Shown here one piece after another: positions 1-6,555 of a stretch of 64,000 nt of DNA. The stretch comes from an uncultured Spirochaetaceae bacterium (GTDB taxonomy: Bacteria > Spirochaetota > Spirochaetia > Sphaerochaetales > Sphaerochaetaceae). The notes beneath the pieces are model-generated. The model was not told the DNA's origin. It searched no databases and was given only the letters and a program-made list of their open reading frames with translations. Each line of letters begins with the position of its first letter. Within the stretch, counting starts at the first letter, position 1. Both the position numbers and the translations under genes were made by a program. The DNA lies in NCBI GenBank assembly GCA_944389295.1, contig CALXLV010000011.1:62001-126000 (forward strand), read 5' to 3'.

Positions 1-1
1 G

Positions 2-427
2 CGCACTCCTATGCAGTGGGACAGTTCCGAGAACGCCGGATTTACAATCGGAAAGCCATGGATTGACGTAAATCCGAACTACAAGACCATAAACGCTGAG
101 GCGGAGCTTGCCGATCCCGATTCAGTTCTCAACTACTACAAGACGATGATCGCGTTCAGGAAAGCGCATTCCGTGATCGTGGACGGTAGCTACAGGGAGT
201 GCTTCGAGGAGAGCGACAGAGTATTCTCCTATGTCCGCGAGAACGATGAGGAGATGCTCTTTGTCGTCCTCAACTACAGCGCCACGAAGTTCACGCTGCA
301 GATTCCCGATGATGTCGATATGGACGGGGCTGAGGTCGCGGTTTCCAATATCGGAAGGAAGTCTTTCTCCGGCAGAGTGCTTGATCTCAGGCCGTATGAG
401 GCTGTCGTATTCCTGAAAAGGAAGTAA
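2..427 (+). CDS. GH13 alpha-glucosidase (oligo-1,6-glucosidase / trehalose-6-P hydrolase type), C-terminal part
   Basis: Only the C-terminal ~141 residues are inside the window; the reading frame is open at the left edge. It begins R-T-P-M-Q-W-D, the conserved motif after the catalytic barrel of GH13 subfamily 29/31 enzymes, followed by NAGFT, PWI-VNPNY and 'DPDSVLNYYK-MIAFRK', then the short C-terminal beta domain ending in 'YEAVVFLKRK'. Family members hydrolyse alpha-1,6 or alpha-1,1 glucosidic bonds of short oligosaccharides or trehalose-6-phosphate in the cytoplasm. The substrate cannot be chosen from this fragment. A good terminator follows 19 nt after the stop. Confidence 0.9.
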   Translation, partial: RTPMQWDSSENAGFTIGKPWIDVNPNYKTINAEAELADPDSVLNYYKTMIAFRKAHSVIVDGSYRECFEESDRVFSYVRENDEEMLFVVLNYSATKFTLQIPDDVDMDGAEVAVSNIGRKSFSGRVLDLRPYEAVVFLKRK

Positions 428-445
428 TCTTATTCCATCAGCTGT

Positions 446-478
446 GAGGGGCGGCTTCTGCTGTCCCTCTTCTTTTTC
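446..478 (+). terminator. Rho-independent terminator after the alpha-glucosidase
   Basis: Ten-base-pair stem GAGGGGCGGC / GCTGTCCCTC (two G-U pairs) around a TTCT loop, followed by the T-rich run TTCTTTTT. It separates the glucosidase from the GntR gene. Confidence 0.8.
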
Positions 479-492
479 TCCTGTTTATTCTG

Positions 493-522
493 GTGATAAA
501 CCCATAACCTGCATCTTATAAT
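493..522 (+). promoter_or_regulatory. Probable leaderless promoter of the GntR regulator
   Basis: A perfect -10 box TATAAT (517-522) lies exactly 6 nt before the ATG at 529, so the predicted transcript begins at the start codon. A weak -35 match GTGATA (493-498) is 18 nt upstream. There is no Shine-Dalgarno sequence. Confidence 0.55.
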
Positions 523-528
523 GTGCTC

Positions 529-1200
529 ATGGGAAACTCGCTTGCAGAGAAGGTGTCAGAGAGAATTTCAGAGGATATACGTTCCGGCCGCTACCGCCCT
601 GGGGAGAAAATCCCCAGCGAGCCTGTTCTCGCGGATGAAGCGGGAGTGGGCAGAAGCACAGTCAGGGAGGCTGTGAAGGAGCTTGTCACAGCCGGAGTGC
701 TTGAGATACGCCGCGGCGAGGGAACTTATGTCTGCGCCGTTCCCGGTATCGGCAGGGACCCGCTGGGTCTGAATTTCATCTCCGACAGGAGAAAGGCCGC
801 GCTCGATCTTTCAGAGATACGACTTCTCATCGAACCGTGGGCTGCCTCAGCAGCGGCTGCGAGAGCGGGAGATGAGGAGATTGCGAGGCTCGATGCCCTG
901 CGCATTGAGACTGAGAAGAAGATAGCGGAAGGGGTGAATCACAGCAGAGAGGATATCGCTTTCCACTCCTTTCTCGCAGAGTGCACGGGAAACTCCGTAA
1001 TGCCCAATCTCATTCCCATCCTGATGCGTGCGATACCCCTTTTCATCGAGGTCACGGAGAGCTCCCTTGCCGGCGAGACTGTACGGACGCACCGCGAAAT
1101 CTGCGCTGCCGTGAGACATCATGATCCGGAATCTGCGGAAAAGGCGATGAGGGAGCATATACTCCTTAACCGCACCATGATACTTTCCCTTGATGAATGA
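529..1200 (+). CDS. GntR-family transcriptional regulator, FadR/FCD subfamily
   Basis: A 223-aa regulator. Residues ~1-70 are a GntR winged helix (SLAEKVSERISEDI, then PGEKIPSE and 'GRSTVREAVKEL', ending EIRRGEGTYV). Residues ~85-220 are an FCD effector domain with the expected metal-binding D-x-x-F-H (DIAFHSF), H of THREI and H of MREHI. Such regulators bind carboxylic or sugar acids and repress catabolic genes. The start is ATG 529; GTG 523 is also in frame but lies at the end of the TATAAT box and would be outside the transcript. The next gene is a sugar-acid-type dehydratase with a 20-bp palindrome in front of it, so that gene is the likely target. The effector is unknown. Confidence 0.9.
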   Translation: MGNSLAEKVSERISEDIRSGRYRPGEKIPSEPVLADEAGVGRSTVREAVKELVTAGVLEIRRGEGTYVCAVPGIGRDPLGLNFISDRRKAALDLSEIRLLIEPWAASAAAARAGDEEIARLDALRIETEKKIAEGVNHSREDIAFHSFLAECTGNSVMPNLIPILMRAIPLFIEVTESSLAGETVRTHREICAAVRHHDPESAEKAMREHILLNRTMILSLDE

Positions 1201-1238
1201 GCTTCCATATTGCTGCGGATGTGTTATCCTTATCTGTG

Positions 1239-1258
1239 GACATCAGACGTCTGATGTC
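1239..1258 (+). promoter_or_regulatory. Perfect 20-bp palindrome, likely GntR operator
   Basis: GACATCAGAC/GTCTGATGTC is a perfect inverted repeat with no spacer, in the 72-nt gap between the FadR-type gene and the dehydratase, 14 nt before the ATG at 1273. Its size and form fit FadR-family operators. A weak -10 (TATCTG, 1231-1236) just upstream would put the operator over the transcription start, consistent with repression. Confidence 0.75.
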
Positions 1259-1272
1259 ATTCTGGAGTGATT

Positions 1273-3003
1273 ATGGAAAAATGCGGACTGAAAAGCGAGA
1301 AGGTGAGGAAGCTGGCGCCGGAGATGGACCCTCTGCGCCTTGGAATGGGGTGGAGCGCCTCTGATCTTGATAAACCGAAGGTGCTCATTGAAAGTACTTT
1401 CGGTGACAGCCATCCCGGCTCAAGCGGTCTTTTCCCTCTTGTCGAGAGAGCCGTGGAGGGTGTTGCCTCCGCAGGAGGAAAGGCTGCCCGATATTTCGTC
1501 ACCGATATCTGCGACGGCCAGGCGCAGGGCCATGACGGAATAAACTACTCGCTTGCAAGCCGCGACATGATCGCGAATATGGTCGAGATACACAACAATG
1601 CCACCCCGTTCGATGCCGGCGTATTCATTGCCAGCTGCGACAAAGGGCTTCCGGGGCTGCTGATGGGAATAGGCAGAACTGATCTTCCCTCAGTGGTCGT
1701 TCCCGGAGGCGTCATGGAGGCCGGCCCTGATCTTCTTACGCTTGAGGAGATAGGCAAGTACAGCGCGCAGTATCAGAGGGGAGAGATAACTGAGAAGGAG
1801 TTCAGCTATTACAAGCACAACGCATGTCCCTCCTGCGGAGCCTGCTCGTTCATGGGCACAGCCTGCACAATGCAGGTCATGAGCGAGGCCCTCGGCCTTG
1901 CTCTTCCCGGCACGGCCCTCCTGCCCGCGGTATGCCCTGAGCTTCCTGATGCGGCGTACAGAGCTGGACAGGCTGCAGCGGCACTTGCCGTGAGCGGCAT
2001 GAGCGCAAGGGATATCATTACTCTGGAGAGCTTTGAGAATGCGATAATCGTCCATGCCGCGATCTCGGGTTCGACGAACGCCATCCTTCATCTCCCCGCG
2101 ATAGCCCATGAGTTCGGAATCTCGATAGATGCCGAGACATTCGAGAGAATACACAGACATGCCCACTATATTCTTAATGTGCGTCCCGCCGGTCACTGGC
2201 CAGCGGAGTATGTATTCTATGCCGGCGGCGTTCCCGCGATCATGGAGGAGGTGAGGAGCCTGCTGCACCTCGATGCGATGACCGTCACAGGAAAGAGCGT
2301 CGGCGAGAACCTTGAGGATATAAAGAAAAGCGATTACTACCGCATCTGCGAGGAGTACAGGAAACGCAAGGGCGTTGAGAAGGAAGATATCCTCAGACCG
2401 TTTGACAGGCCGATAGGAAGCGAGGGGACGATAGCGATACTCAAGGGAAATCTTGCTCCGGAAGGCGCTGTGATAAAACATTCAGCTGTTCCTGCGGAGA
2501 TGTTCCATGCAGTGCTCCGCGCCCGCCCGTTCAACTCTGAGGAGGAGGCCATAGAGGCCGTGCTCTCTCACAGGATAAAGCCGGGTGATGCCGTCATCGT
2601 GCGCTATGAGGGACCGAAGGGTTCCGGAATGCCGGAGCTCTTCTACACGACCGAGGCGATCTCATCGGACCCTGAGCTCGGAAAGAGCATCGCGCTGATA
2701 ACCGACGGACGCTTCTCTGGCGCTTCAAAGGGCCCTGCCGTCGGGCATGTGAGCCCGGAGGCCGCTGACGGAGGTCCGATAGCTCTCGTGGAGGAGGGCG
2801 ATCTCATCGAGCTCGATATTCCCGGAAGAATTCTTGCCGTCATCGGAACGGAGGGAGAGAAGAGAAGCCCTGAGGAGATTGAGAAAATTCTTGCTGAGAG
2901 GAGGCGCCGCTGGAAGCCTGCGGAGCCGCGCTACAAGAGCGGTGTCCTCAAGATATACTCAGAGCATGCCGTAAGCCCGATGAAGGGCGGATATATGGAA
3001 TAA
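1273..3003 (+). CDS. IlvD/Edd-family dehydratase, probably acting on a sugar acid
   Basis: A 576-aa Fe-S dehydratase. The three cysteines expected for the cluster are visible in CDGQAQGHDG, SCDKGLPG and CPSCGACSFMGTACTM, and the C-terminal ITDGRFSGASKGPAVGHVSPEA signature is present in slightly varied form. The family removes water from dihydroxy acids (valine/isoleucine synthesis), 6-phosphogluconate, or aldonates such as xylonate, arabinonate and galactonate. No other ilv genes are nearby and the neighbour is a FadR-type regulator, so an aldonate or similar substrate is more likely than a biosynthetic role. The ATG at 1273 is chosen over GTG 1267 because GGAG at 1263-1266 gives correct spacing. 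The exact substrate is not known. Confidence 0.85.
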   Translation: MEKCGLKSEKVRKLAPEMDPLRLGMGWSASDLDKPKVLIESTFGDSHPGSSGLFPLVERAVEGVASAGGKAARYFVTDICDGQAQGHDGINYSLASRDMIANMVEIHNNATPFDAGVFIASCDKGLPGLLMGIGRTDLPSVVVPGGVMEAGPDLLTLEEIGKYSAQYQRGEITEKEFSYYKHNACPSCGACSFMGTACTMQVMSEALGLALPGTALLPAVCPELPDAAYRAGQAAAALAVSGMSARDIITLESFENAIIVHAAISGSTNAILHLPAIAHEFGISIDAETFERIHRHAHYILNVRPAGHWPAEYVFYAGGVPAIMEEVRSLLHLDAMTVTGKSVGENLEDIKKSDYYRICEEYRKRKGVEKEDILRPFDRPIGSEGTIAILKGNLAPEGAVIKHSAVPAEMFHAVLRARPFNSEEEAIEAVLSHRIKPGDAVIVRYEGPKGSGMPELFYTTEAISSDPELGKSIALITDGRFSGASKGPAVGHVSPEAADGGPIALVEEGDLIELDIPGRILAVIGTEGEKRSPEEIEKILAERRRRWKPAEPRYKSGVLKIYSEHAVSPMKGGYME

Positions 3004-3005
3004 AT

Positions 3006-3028
3006 AAAGGCTCCCGCGGGAACCTTTT
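3006..3028. terminator. Bidirectional terminator between the dehydratase and mscL
   Basis: Stem AAAGG-C-TCC / GGA-A-CCTTT with one mismatch around CGCG, ending TTTT on the plus strand and, read from the minus strand, followed by a T-rich run. It lies between the stops of two convergent genes. Confidence 0.65.
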
Positions 3029-3029
3029 G

Positions 3030-3461
3030 TCATTTTCCGTTCTTGAGAAGATCCCTGATCTCCGTAAGAAGCTGTATATCCGCAGGAGGAGCTGCGGGAG
3101 CCGCGGCCTTTGCCGCTTCCGCCTCTTTCTTCTTTGCGGCTTCCGAGAACTTGTTGAATGCCTTCACCATCAGGAAGAGTGCGAACGAGATGATGAGGAA
3201 CGAGATGATGGCGTTGATGAAGAGGCCGTAGCGTATGGCGACTTCCGGCTGCGTCTCTGTCGCATGCCTGAGCACGATCTGGAGATCGGAGAAATCAACT
3301 CCGCCGATGAGGAGGCCGATGACCGGGTTGATGATGTCGTTGACGAATGAGTTGATGATAGCCGTGAACGCTGCGCCTGCGGCGATTCCTACTGCCATAT
3401 CGAGGACGTTTCCGCGCGATATGAACTTCCTGAACTCTGCAAAGAATCCTTTCTCTTTCAT
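3030..3461 (-). CDS. mscL: Large-conductance mechanosensitive channel MscL
   Basis: A 143-aa inner-membrane channel opened by membrane tension, releasing solutes during osmotic downshock. The N-terminal amphipathic helix and TM1 ([21 protein letters not shown], then [20 protein letters not shown]) are textbook MscL. TM2 is '[24 protein letters not shown]' (about residues 83-106), followed by an alanine/lysine-rich linker and the C-terminal helix LLTEIRDLL. Length matches the family. The start follows AGAAGGAAATGTAA. It has its own transcript, convergent with the dehydratase. Confidence 0.96.
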   Translation of the reverse strand: MKEKGFFAEFRKFISRGNVLDMAVGIAAGAAFTAIINSFVNDIINPVIGLLIGGVDFSDLQIVLRHATETQPEVAIRYGLFINAIISFLIISFALFLMVKAFNKFSEAAKKKEAEAAKAAAPAAPPADIQLLTEIRDLLKNGK

Positions 3462-3624
3462 TTACATTTCCTTCTATTTTCTGTGTTTACTGCGGCAGTA
3501 TATATGGATTGCCAGCTTGCGGGAAGCCCCCTTTTCCCGCAATTTGCTCCGTTCTCCCTCCCGGTATCTTGCCTAAGTTGATGAAATGCGTTAACGTGTC
3601 ATACGTTGCTGAAAGGCAGCGGAT

Positions 3625-3698
3625 GATCCTGTAGCTCAGCTGGATAGAGCGTCCGCCTCCTAAGCGGAAGGTCAGCAGTTCGAATCTGCTCAGGATCA
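3625..3698 (+). tRNA. tRNA-Arg, anticodon CCT
   Basis: A 74-nt cloverleaf. The acceptor stem is GATCCTG / CAGGATC with discriminator A; the D-arm is GCTCAGCTGGATAGAGC; the anticodon stem-loop is CCGC-CTCCTAA-GCGG, giving anticodon CCT for the AGG codon; the T-arm is AGCAG-TTCGAAT-CTGCT. The 3' CCA is not encoded. The flanks (3462-3624) hold nothing else I can identify. Confidence 0.95.
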
Positions 3699-3720
3699 TT
3701 AAGACAGAACCTTATTCTTT

Positions 3721-3757
3721 GAGGAGCGGCGTTCCAGAGAGCTGCTCCTTATTTTAT
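3721..3757 (+). terminator. Terminator after tRNA-Arg
   Basis: Ten-base-pair stem GAGGAGCGGC / GCTGCTCCTT with two G-U pairs and a 10-nt loop, followed by ATTTTAT. Confidence 0.7.
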
Positions 3758-3783
3758 GCCCTTTGATTCCATTCTGCAGGCCT

Positions 3784-4005
3784 TCAGATGCCTCCATCCA
3801 TGACAGCAGACAGAGCTTCTCCGATATCAGAGATGATGATTGACCTGTCCTCAATTCCGGCGGGAACTGCCGGCCTGACGTTCATCAGTGAACGCAGCAG
3901 ATGCCATTGACTGTCATCATCATAAGGAATACCGATGCCTGCATATTCAGGATTCTCTTTGAGAAGATATTTGATCAGCCACAGCCGTTTCTCGTCATGT
4001 GTCAT
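3784..4005 (-). CDS. Small protein resembling the N-terminal segment of macrodomain ADP-ribose hydrolases
   Basis: A 73-aa protein with a strong Shine-Dalgarno (AGGAGGAAAGGACT before ATG 4005), so probably expressed. The stretch 'IPYDDDSQWHLLRSLMNVRP' followed by AVPAG recalls the segment LLRALMNVRPP that precedes the macrodomain in one group of protein-ADP-ribose hydrolases (recalled from family knowledge, not searched). The macrodomain itself is absent: the last 25 residues are unrelated and end at a stop. It could be a remnant of a truncated gene or an independent small protein. A different macrodomain gene lies at 41649-42152. Confidence 0.55.
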   Translation of the reverse strand: MTHDEKRLWLIKYLLKENPEYAGIGIPYDDDSQWHLLRSLMNVRPAVPAGIEDRSIIISDIGEALSAVMDGGI

Positions 4006-4113
4006 AGTCCTTTCCTCCTGCCATGAAAGTGCAGGCTGTCTCCATCTCTGGTTATGACGGTGTCACTATCTGCAGCCATATGGATTTTCTGCACAATAAA
4101 GGAAAGGAACTCC

Positions 4114-4557
4114 TCAGCTTCCTTCCTCTCCGATGATCTCGCTGATTCCCTTTCTGATATCCTCAAGCGTGTACTCCTTCATTCTGGATTCCATCGCATC
4201 CTGGATGGAAGAGAGCTTGCCATCCAGAAGCGCATGGATGTTCCTGCCGACAGGGCATTCAGAACTGGGATTCTCATGGAAATGGAAGAGATGTCCGTTC
4301 TCTATAGGCTCTACCGCCTTATAGACATCGAGAAATGTTATATCCCCCAGAGGCCTGGTGATCTCAACTCCGCCTGTTCCCCTCATAACCCTTATGAGCC
4401 CTGCCTTTGACAGCTGTCCGAGTATTCTGCGTATGATGACGGGATTCGTGTTTATGCTTGAAGCAAGAAAGTCGCTCGTGACCTTGCACCTGCCGCTGAA
4501 ATACTCCACGCATGCGAATATGTGCAGTGCCACGGTGAATCTTGATGATATCTGCAT
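4114..4557 (-). CDS. Rrf2-family transcriptional regulator
   Basis: A 147-aa regulator starting MQISSRFTVALHIF, the typical Rrf2 N-terminus, with winged helix 'SSINTNPVIIRRILGQLSKA' and wing 'GLIRVMRGTGGVEI'. Only one cysteine (ECPVG) lies where Fe-S members such as IscR and NsrR have three, so it is unlikely to carry a [2Fe-2S] cluster and is closer to the YwnA type. The start at 4557 is fixed by AGGAGGAATGCA; upstream in-frame codons lack an RBS. It is preceded by an operator-like box (4595-4613) containing a TTGACA -35, suggesting autoregulation, and the same box occurs twice before the adjacent SnoaL-like gene. Confidence 0.9.
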   Translation of the reverse strand: MQISSRFTVALHIFACVEYFSGRCKVTSDFLASSINTNPVIIRRILGQLSKAGLIRVMRGTGGVEITRPLGDITFLDVYKAVEPIENGHLFHFHENPSSECPVGRNIHALLDGKLSSIQDAMESRMKEYTLEDIRKGISEIIGEEGS

Positions 4558-4594
4558 TGCATTCCTCCTGCTGTCATTCTCAGACAAACTGCAG

Positions 4595-4613
4595 TGTAAT
4601 GTCAATGATTACA
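4595..4613 (-). promoter_or_regulatory. Rrf2 box 1, before the Rrf2 gene
   Basis: Perfect inverted repeat TGTAAT-N7-ATTACA directly beside the stop of the SnoaL-like gene. Read on the minus strand it contains TTGACA, followed at 18 nt by GAGAAT, a plausible promoter for the Rrf2 gene. Confidence 0.75.
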
Positions 4614-5384
4614 TCAGAACTTGCCGTTATCGTTCTTCCTTGCTGAAGGATCGATAGTCTCCATCACATCCCAGTGTTCTGCGATCTTTCCGTTCTCAAC
4701 TCTCCAGAGATCATAGTAGCTTGTGGGTTTCCCTCCGAAACTTCCATCTGACACACCGAGTACGAAGTTCCCCTCGGCAAGCACCATATGCGTCCTGTCA
4801 TATATCATCTGTATTCCCTGTTCCGCCATGGCCTCAAGCGCGGCTCCAAGATCTGAAAGACCGTCGGCTATGCCTGTGTTGTGCTGGATGTACTTATCCC
4901 CGTTGAAGTAGGATGCTGTCTTTTCAAGGTGCTTTCCCTGCATGACGTCGGTGAGGAAATTCTCAACAAGTTTCCTGTTTTCCTCTGTCTTATCGATATC
5001 CTCAACCGCAGTATATCCGTCAATCTGAGTATGTCCAGAAAGGTTAGAGGAGGCCAATGGAGCGAGATTATCCCAATGCTCCGCAATCTTTCCGTTCTCA
5101 TCGAAGCGGAAGATATCGAATGCTGCCTGCTCTCCGGCACCAGCGAAGTTGTAGACGCTCTGCAGGAATACCTTGCTGCCGTCCTCGAATGCCCTGATGT
5201 TCCGCACCGTGGTCCTCACCGGGGCAGAGGCAAGATAATCGACGGAAGCGATGAATGCATCGCGCCCTGTTCCGTATGCGAGGTTGTGCTGGATGTATCC
5301 CTCCGCAAGAATCTCCGCCGCTTTCTTTGTGTCTCCCGATGCGAATGTTCCGATCAGCGCAAGTGCTTTCTCTTTGTTTGTCAT
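4614..5384 (-). CDS. Tandem NTF2/SnoaL-like domain protein
   Basis: A 256-aa cytoplasmic protein made of two related NTF2-like folds (about residues 3-120 and 135-250). Each half has the SnoaL-like signatures: YIQHNLAYGTGRDAF / YIQHNTGIADGLSDL, and later 'FRFDENGKIAEHWD' / 'WRVENGKIAEHWD'. Such proteins are annotated as predicted aldol-condensation or ester-cyclase-like, but the catalytic role is not established. The start at 5384 follows CAGGAGGACCAT. Two Rrf2-type boxes lie upstream, one over the -35, so expression is probably under the neighbouring Rrf2 regulator, perhaps as a stress or xenobiotic response. The in-frame duplication is the unusual feature. Confidence 0.85.
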   Translation of the reverse strand: MTNKEKALALIGTFASGDTKKAAEILAEGYIQHNLAYGTGRDAFIASVDYLASAPVRTTVRNIRAFEDGSKVFLQSVYNFAGAGEQAAFDIFRFDENGKIAEHWDNLAPLASSNLSGHTQIDGYTAVEDIDKTEENRKLVENFLTDVMQGKHLEKTASYFNGDKYIQHNTGIADGLSDLGAALEAMAEQGIQMIYDRTHMVLAEGNFVLGVSDGSFGGKPTSYYDLWRVENGKIAEHWDVMETIDPSARKNDNGKF

Positions 5385-5404
5385 ATGGTCCTCCTGAAAT
5401 ATGA

Positions 5405-5423
5405 TGTAACTATATCTATTACA
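5405..5423 (-). promoter_or_regulatory. Rrf2 box 2
   Basis: TGTAAC-N7-ATTACA (one mismatch between the arms), 20 nt upstream of the SnoaL-like start and downstream of its predicted promoter, within the untranslated leader. Confidence 0.7.
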
Positions 5424-5454
5424 TCTACTGCCGTGAATATAGTACGCCCCATGT

Positions 5455-5473
5455 TGTAATGTCAATAGTTACA
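5455..5473 (-). promoter_or_regulatory. Rrf2 box 3 overlapping the promoter of the SnoaL-like gene
   Basis: TGTAAT-N7-GTTACA (one mismatch). On the minus strand the spacer and right arm supply TTGACA as -35, with TATATT 18 nt downstream as -10. Box 2 and box 3 are centred 50 bp apart, close to five helical turns. Confidence 0.75.
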
Positions 5474-5481
5474 ATTAAAAA

Positions 5482-5515
5482 TTTTCAGTTATTTTTTTGC
5501 GGGCTTAACTGAAAA
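5482..5515. repeat. Inverted repeat with 10-bp arms between the Rrf2 regulon and the thi leader
   Basis: TTTTCAGTTA ... TAACTGAAAA are perfect complements separated by 14 nt containing seven Ts. No gene ends here on either strand, so it is not an obvious terminator. It may be an operator or insulator. The rest of the 371-nt gap (5385-5755) holds the Rrf2 boxes, a probable thi promoter (TATCAT, 5615-5620) and the riboswitch. Confidence 0.5.
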
Positions 5516-5628
5516 AAGGAGAAGGGCGCTGAACAGGAGAATTCTTAGTTTATCCCTGCAAGTGATGGAAAGCATTATTTTCACGTATTTTCTTCCATGC
5601 TGCATTAACTGTGCTATCATCAAATCAT

Positions 5629-5712
5629 CGATGCGGGGGAACTCTGCTGAGTTGAGAAGGTTGAACCTGACCCTTGGAACCTGTTGGTTAATACCATCGT
5701 AGGGAGCAGTCG
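5629..5712 (+). promoter_or_regulatory. TPP riboswitch (THI element)
   Basis: The conserved thi-box elements appear in order: GCGGGG, CTGAG-TTGAGA, ACCTGACCCTTGGAACCTG, TTGGTTAATACCA and CGTAGGGA. It binds thiamine pyrophosphate and lies 44 nt before thiD, heading the thiamine-salvage operon. The predicted promoter TATCAT (5615-5620) would start the RNA just before the aptamer. Confidence 0.95.
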
Positions 5713-5723
5713 TCAGAGAGATT

Positions 5724-5751
5724 CCTCCTTACGGGCATATCAGTAAGGAGG
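5724..5751 (+). promoter_or_regulatory. Ribosome-binding-site sequestering hairpin of the TPP riboswitch
   Basis: CCTCCTTAC pairs perfectly with GTAAGGAGG, the thiD Shine-Dalgarno, across a 10-nt loop. There is no T-run after it, so control is most likely at translation initiation and not by termination. Confidence 0.8.
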
Positions 5752-5755
5752 AGGA

Positions 5756-6544
5756 ATGAGGAAAAGAGCACTTGCAATCGCCGGTTCGGACTGCAGCGGA
5801 GGAGCCGGCATTCAGGCTGACATCAAGACGATGTCCGCACTCGGCGTATTCGCCATGTCCGCGATCGTCTCGGTCGTGGCAGAGAACACAAGCCGCGTCA
5901 TATCGATTCATGATGTACCGCCGGAGATGATCCGCGACCAGATCGATGCTGTCTATGAGGATATAGGAACGGATGCGGTGAAGATCGGGATGCTCTCATC
6001 TCCTGAGTGCATGGAAGCCGTTGCGGAGCGCCTGGAGCGCTATGCGCCTGAAAATGTCGTCATCGACCCTGTAATGTACGCCAAGAACGGATGTCCCCTG
6101 ATGCATGAGGACTCCATCGATGCGCTGATCTCCACAATCATCCCGCGTGCGATGCTCCTGACACCCAATATTCCCGAGGCAGAGAAAATCGCTGGCATGG
6201 AGATAAGGACAATCGGCGATATGAAGAGGGCGGCAGAAAAGATATGCTCCCTCGGATCATATGCCGTTCTGGTGAAGGGCGGTCACTATATGGGAGATGC
6301 GGAGGACGTACTGCTCTCTCCGTCTGGATTCCGCACATATACCACCAGGCGCATTGAAACCAAGAACACGCACGGAACTGGATGCACCCTTTCCAGCGCG
6401 ATCGCATCGTATCTCGCGCTGGGAGAGAGCCTTGAGGATGCCGTCGGCAGAGCCAAGGAGTATGTTACGGGTGCGATTGAGCACGCGCTTGAGCTGGGAA
6501 AGGGCAATGGCCCCACAGATCATTTCTACAGGTTTTTCGGATAA
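5756..6544 (+). CDS. thiD: Hydroxymethylpyrimidine/phosphomethylpyrimidine kinase
   Basis: A 262-aa ribokinase-fold enzyme that phosphorylates HMP and HMP-P to HMP-PP for thiamine synthesis. Clear signatures: 'ALAIAGSDCSGGAGIQADIK' at the N-terminus, VVIDPVMYAKNG, LLTPNIPEAE, VLVKGGH, and the C-terminal anion hole and catalytic region NTHGTGCTLSSAIAS. Length is normal. It is the first gene of the operon, translated from GGAGGAGGAATG, which is occluded by the riboswitch hairpin when TPP is bound. Confidence 0.97.
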   Translation: MRKRALAIAGSDCSGGAGIQADIKTMSALGVFAMSAIVSVVAENTSRVISIHDVPPEMIRDQIDAVYEDIGTDAVKIGMLSSPECMEAVAERLERYAPENVVIDPVMYAKNGCPLMHEDSIDALISTIIPRAMLLTPNIPEAEKIAGMEIRTIGDMKRAAEKICSLGSYAVLVKGGHYMGDAEDVLLSPSGFRTYTTRRIETKNTHGTGCTLSSAIASYLALGESLEDAVGRAKEYVTGAIEHALELGKGNGPTDHFYRFFG

Positions 6545-6555
6545 GGAGGAGAAGA

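Noticed and set aside
1273-3003. Assignment as branched-chain amino acid gene ilvD
   Set aside because: No ilv genes are nearby and the partner is a FadR-family regulator; the family also contains several sugar-acid dehydratases, so no gene symbol was given.
3540-3624. Promoter of tRNA-Arg (TTGATG with ATACGT)
   Set aside because: Spacing and -10 match are too poor to list.
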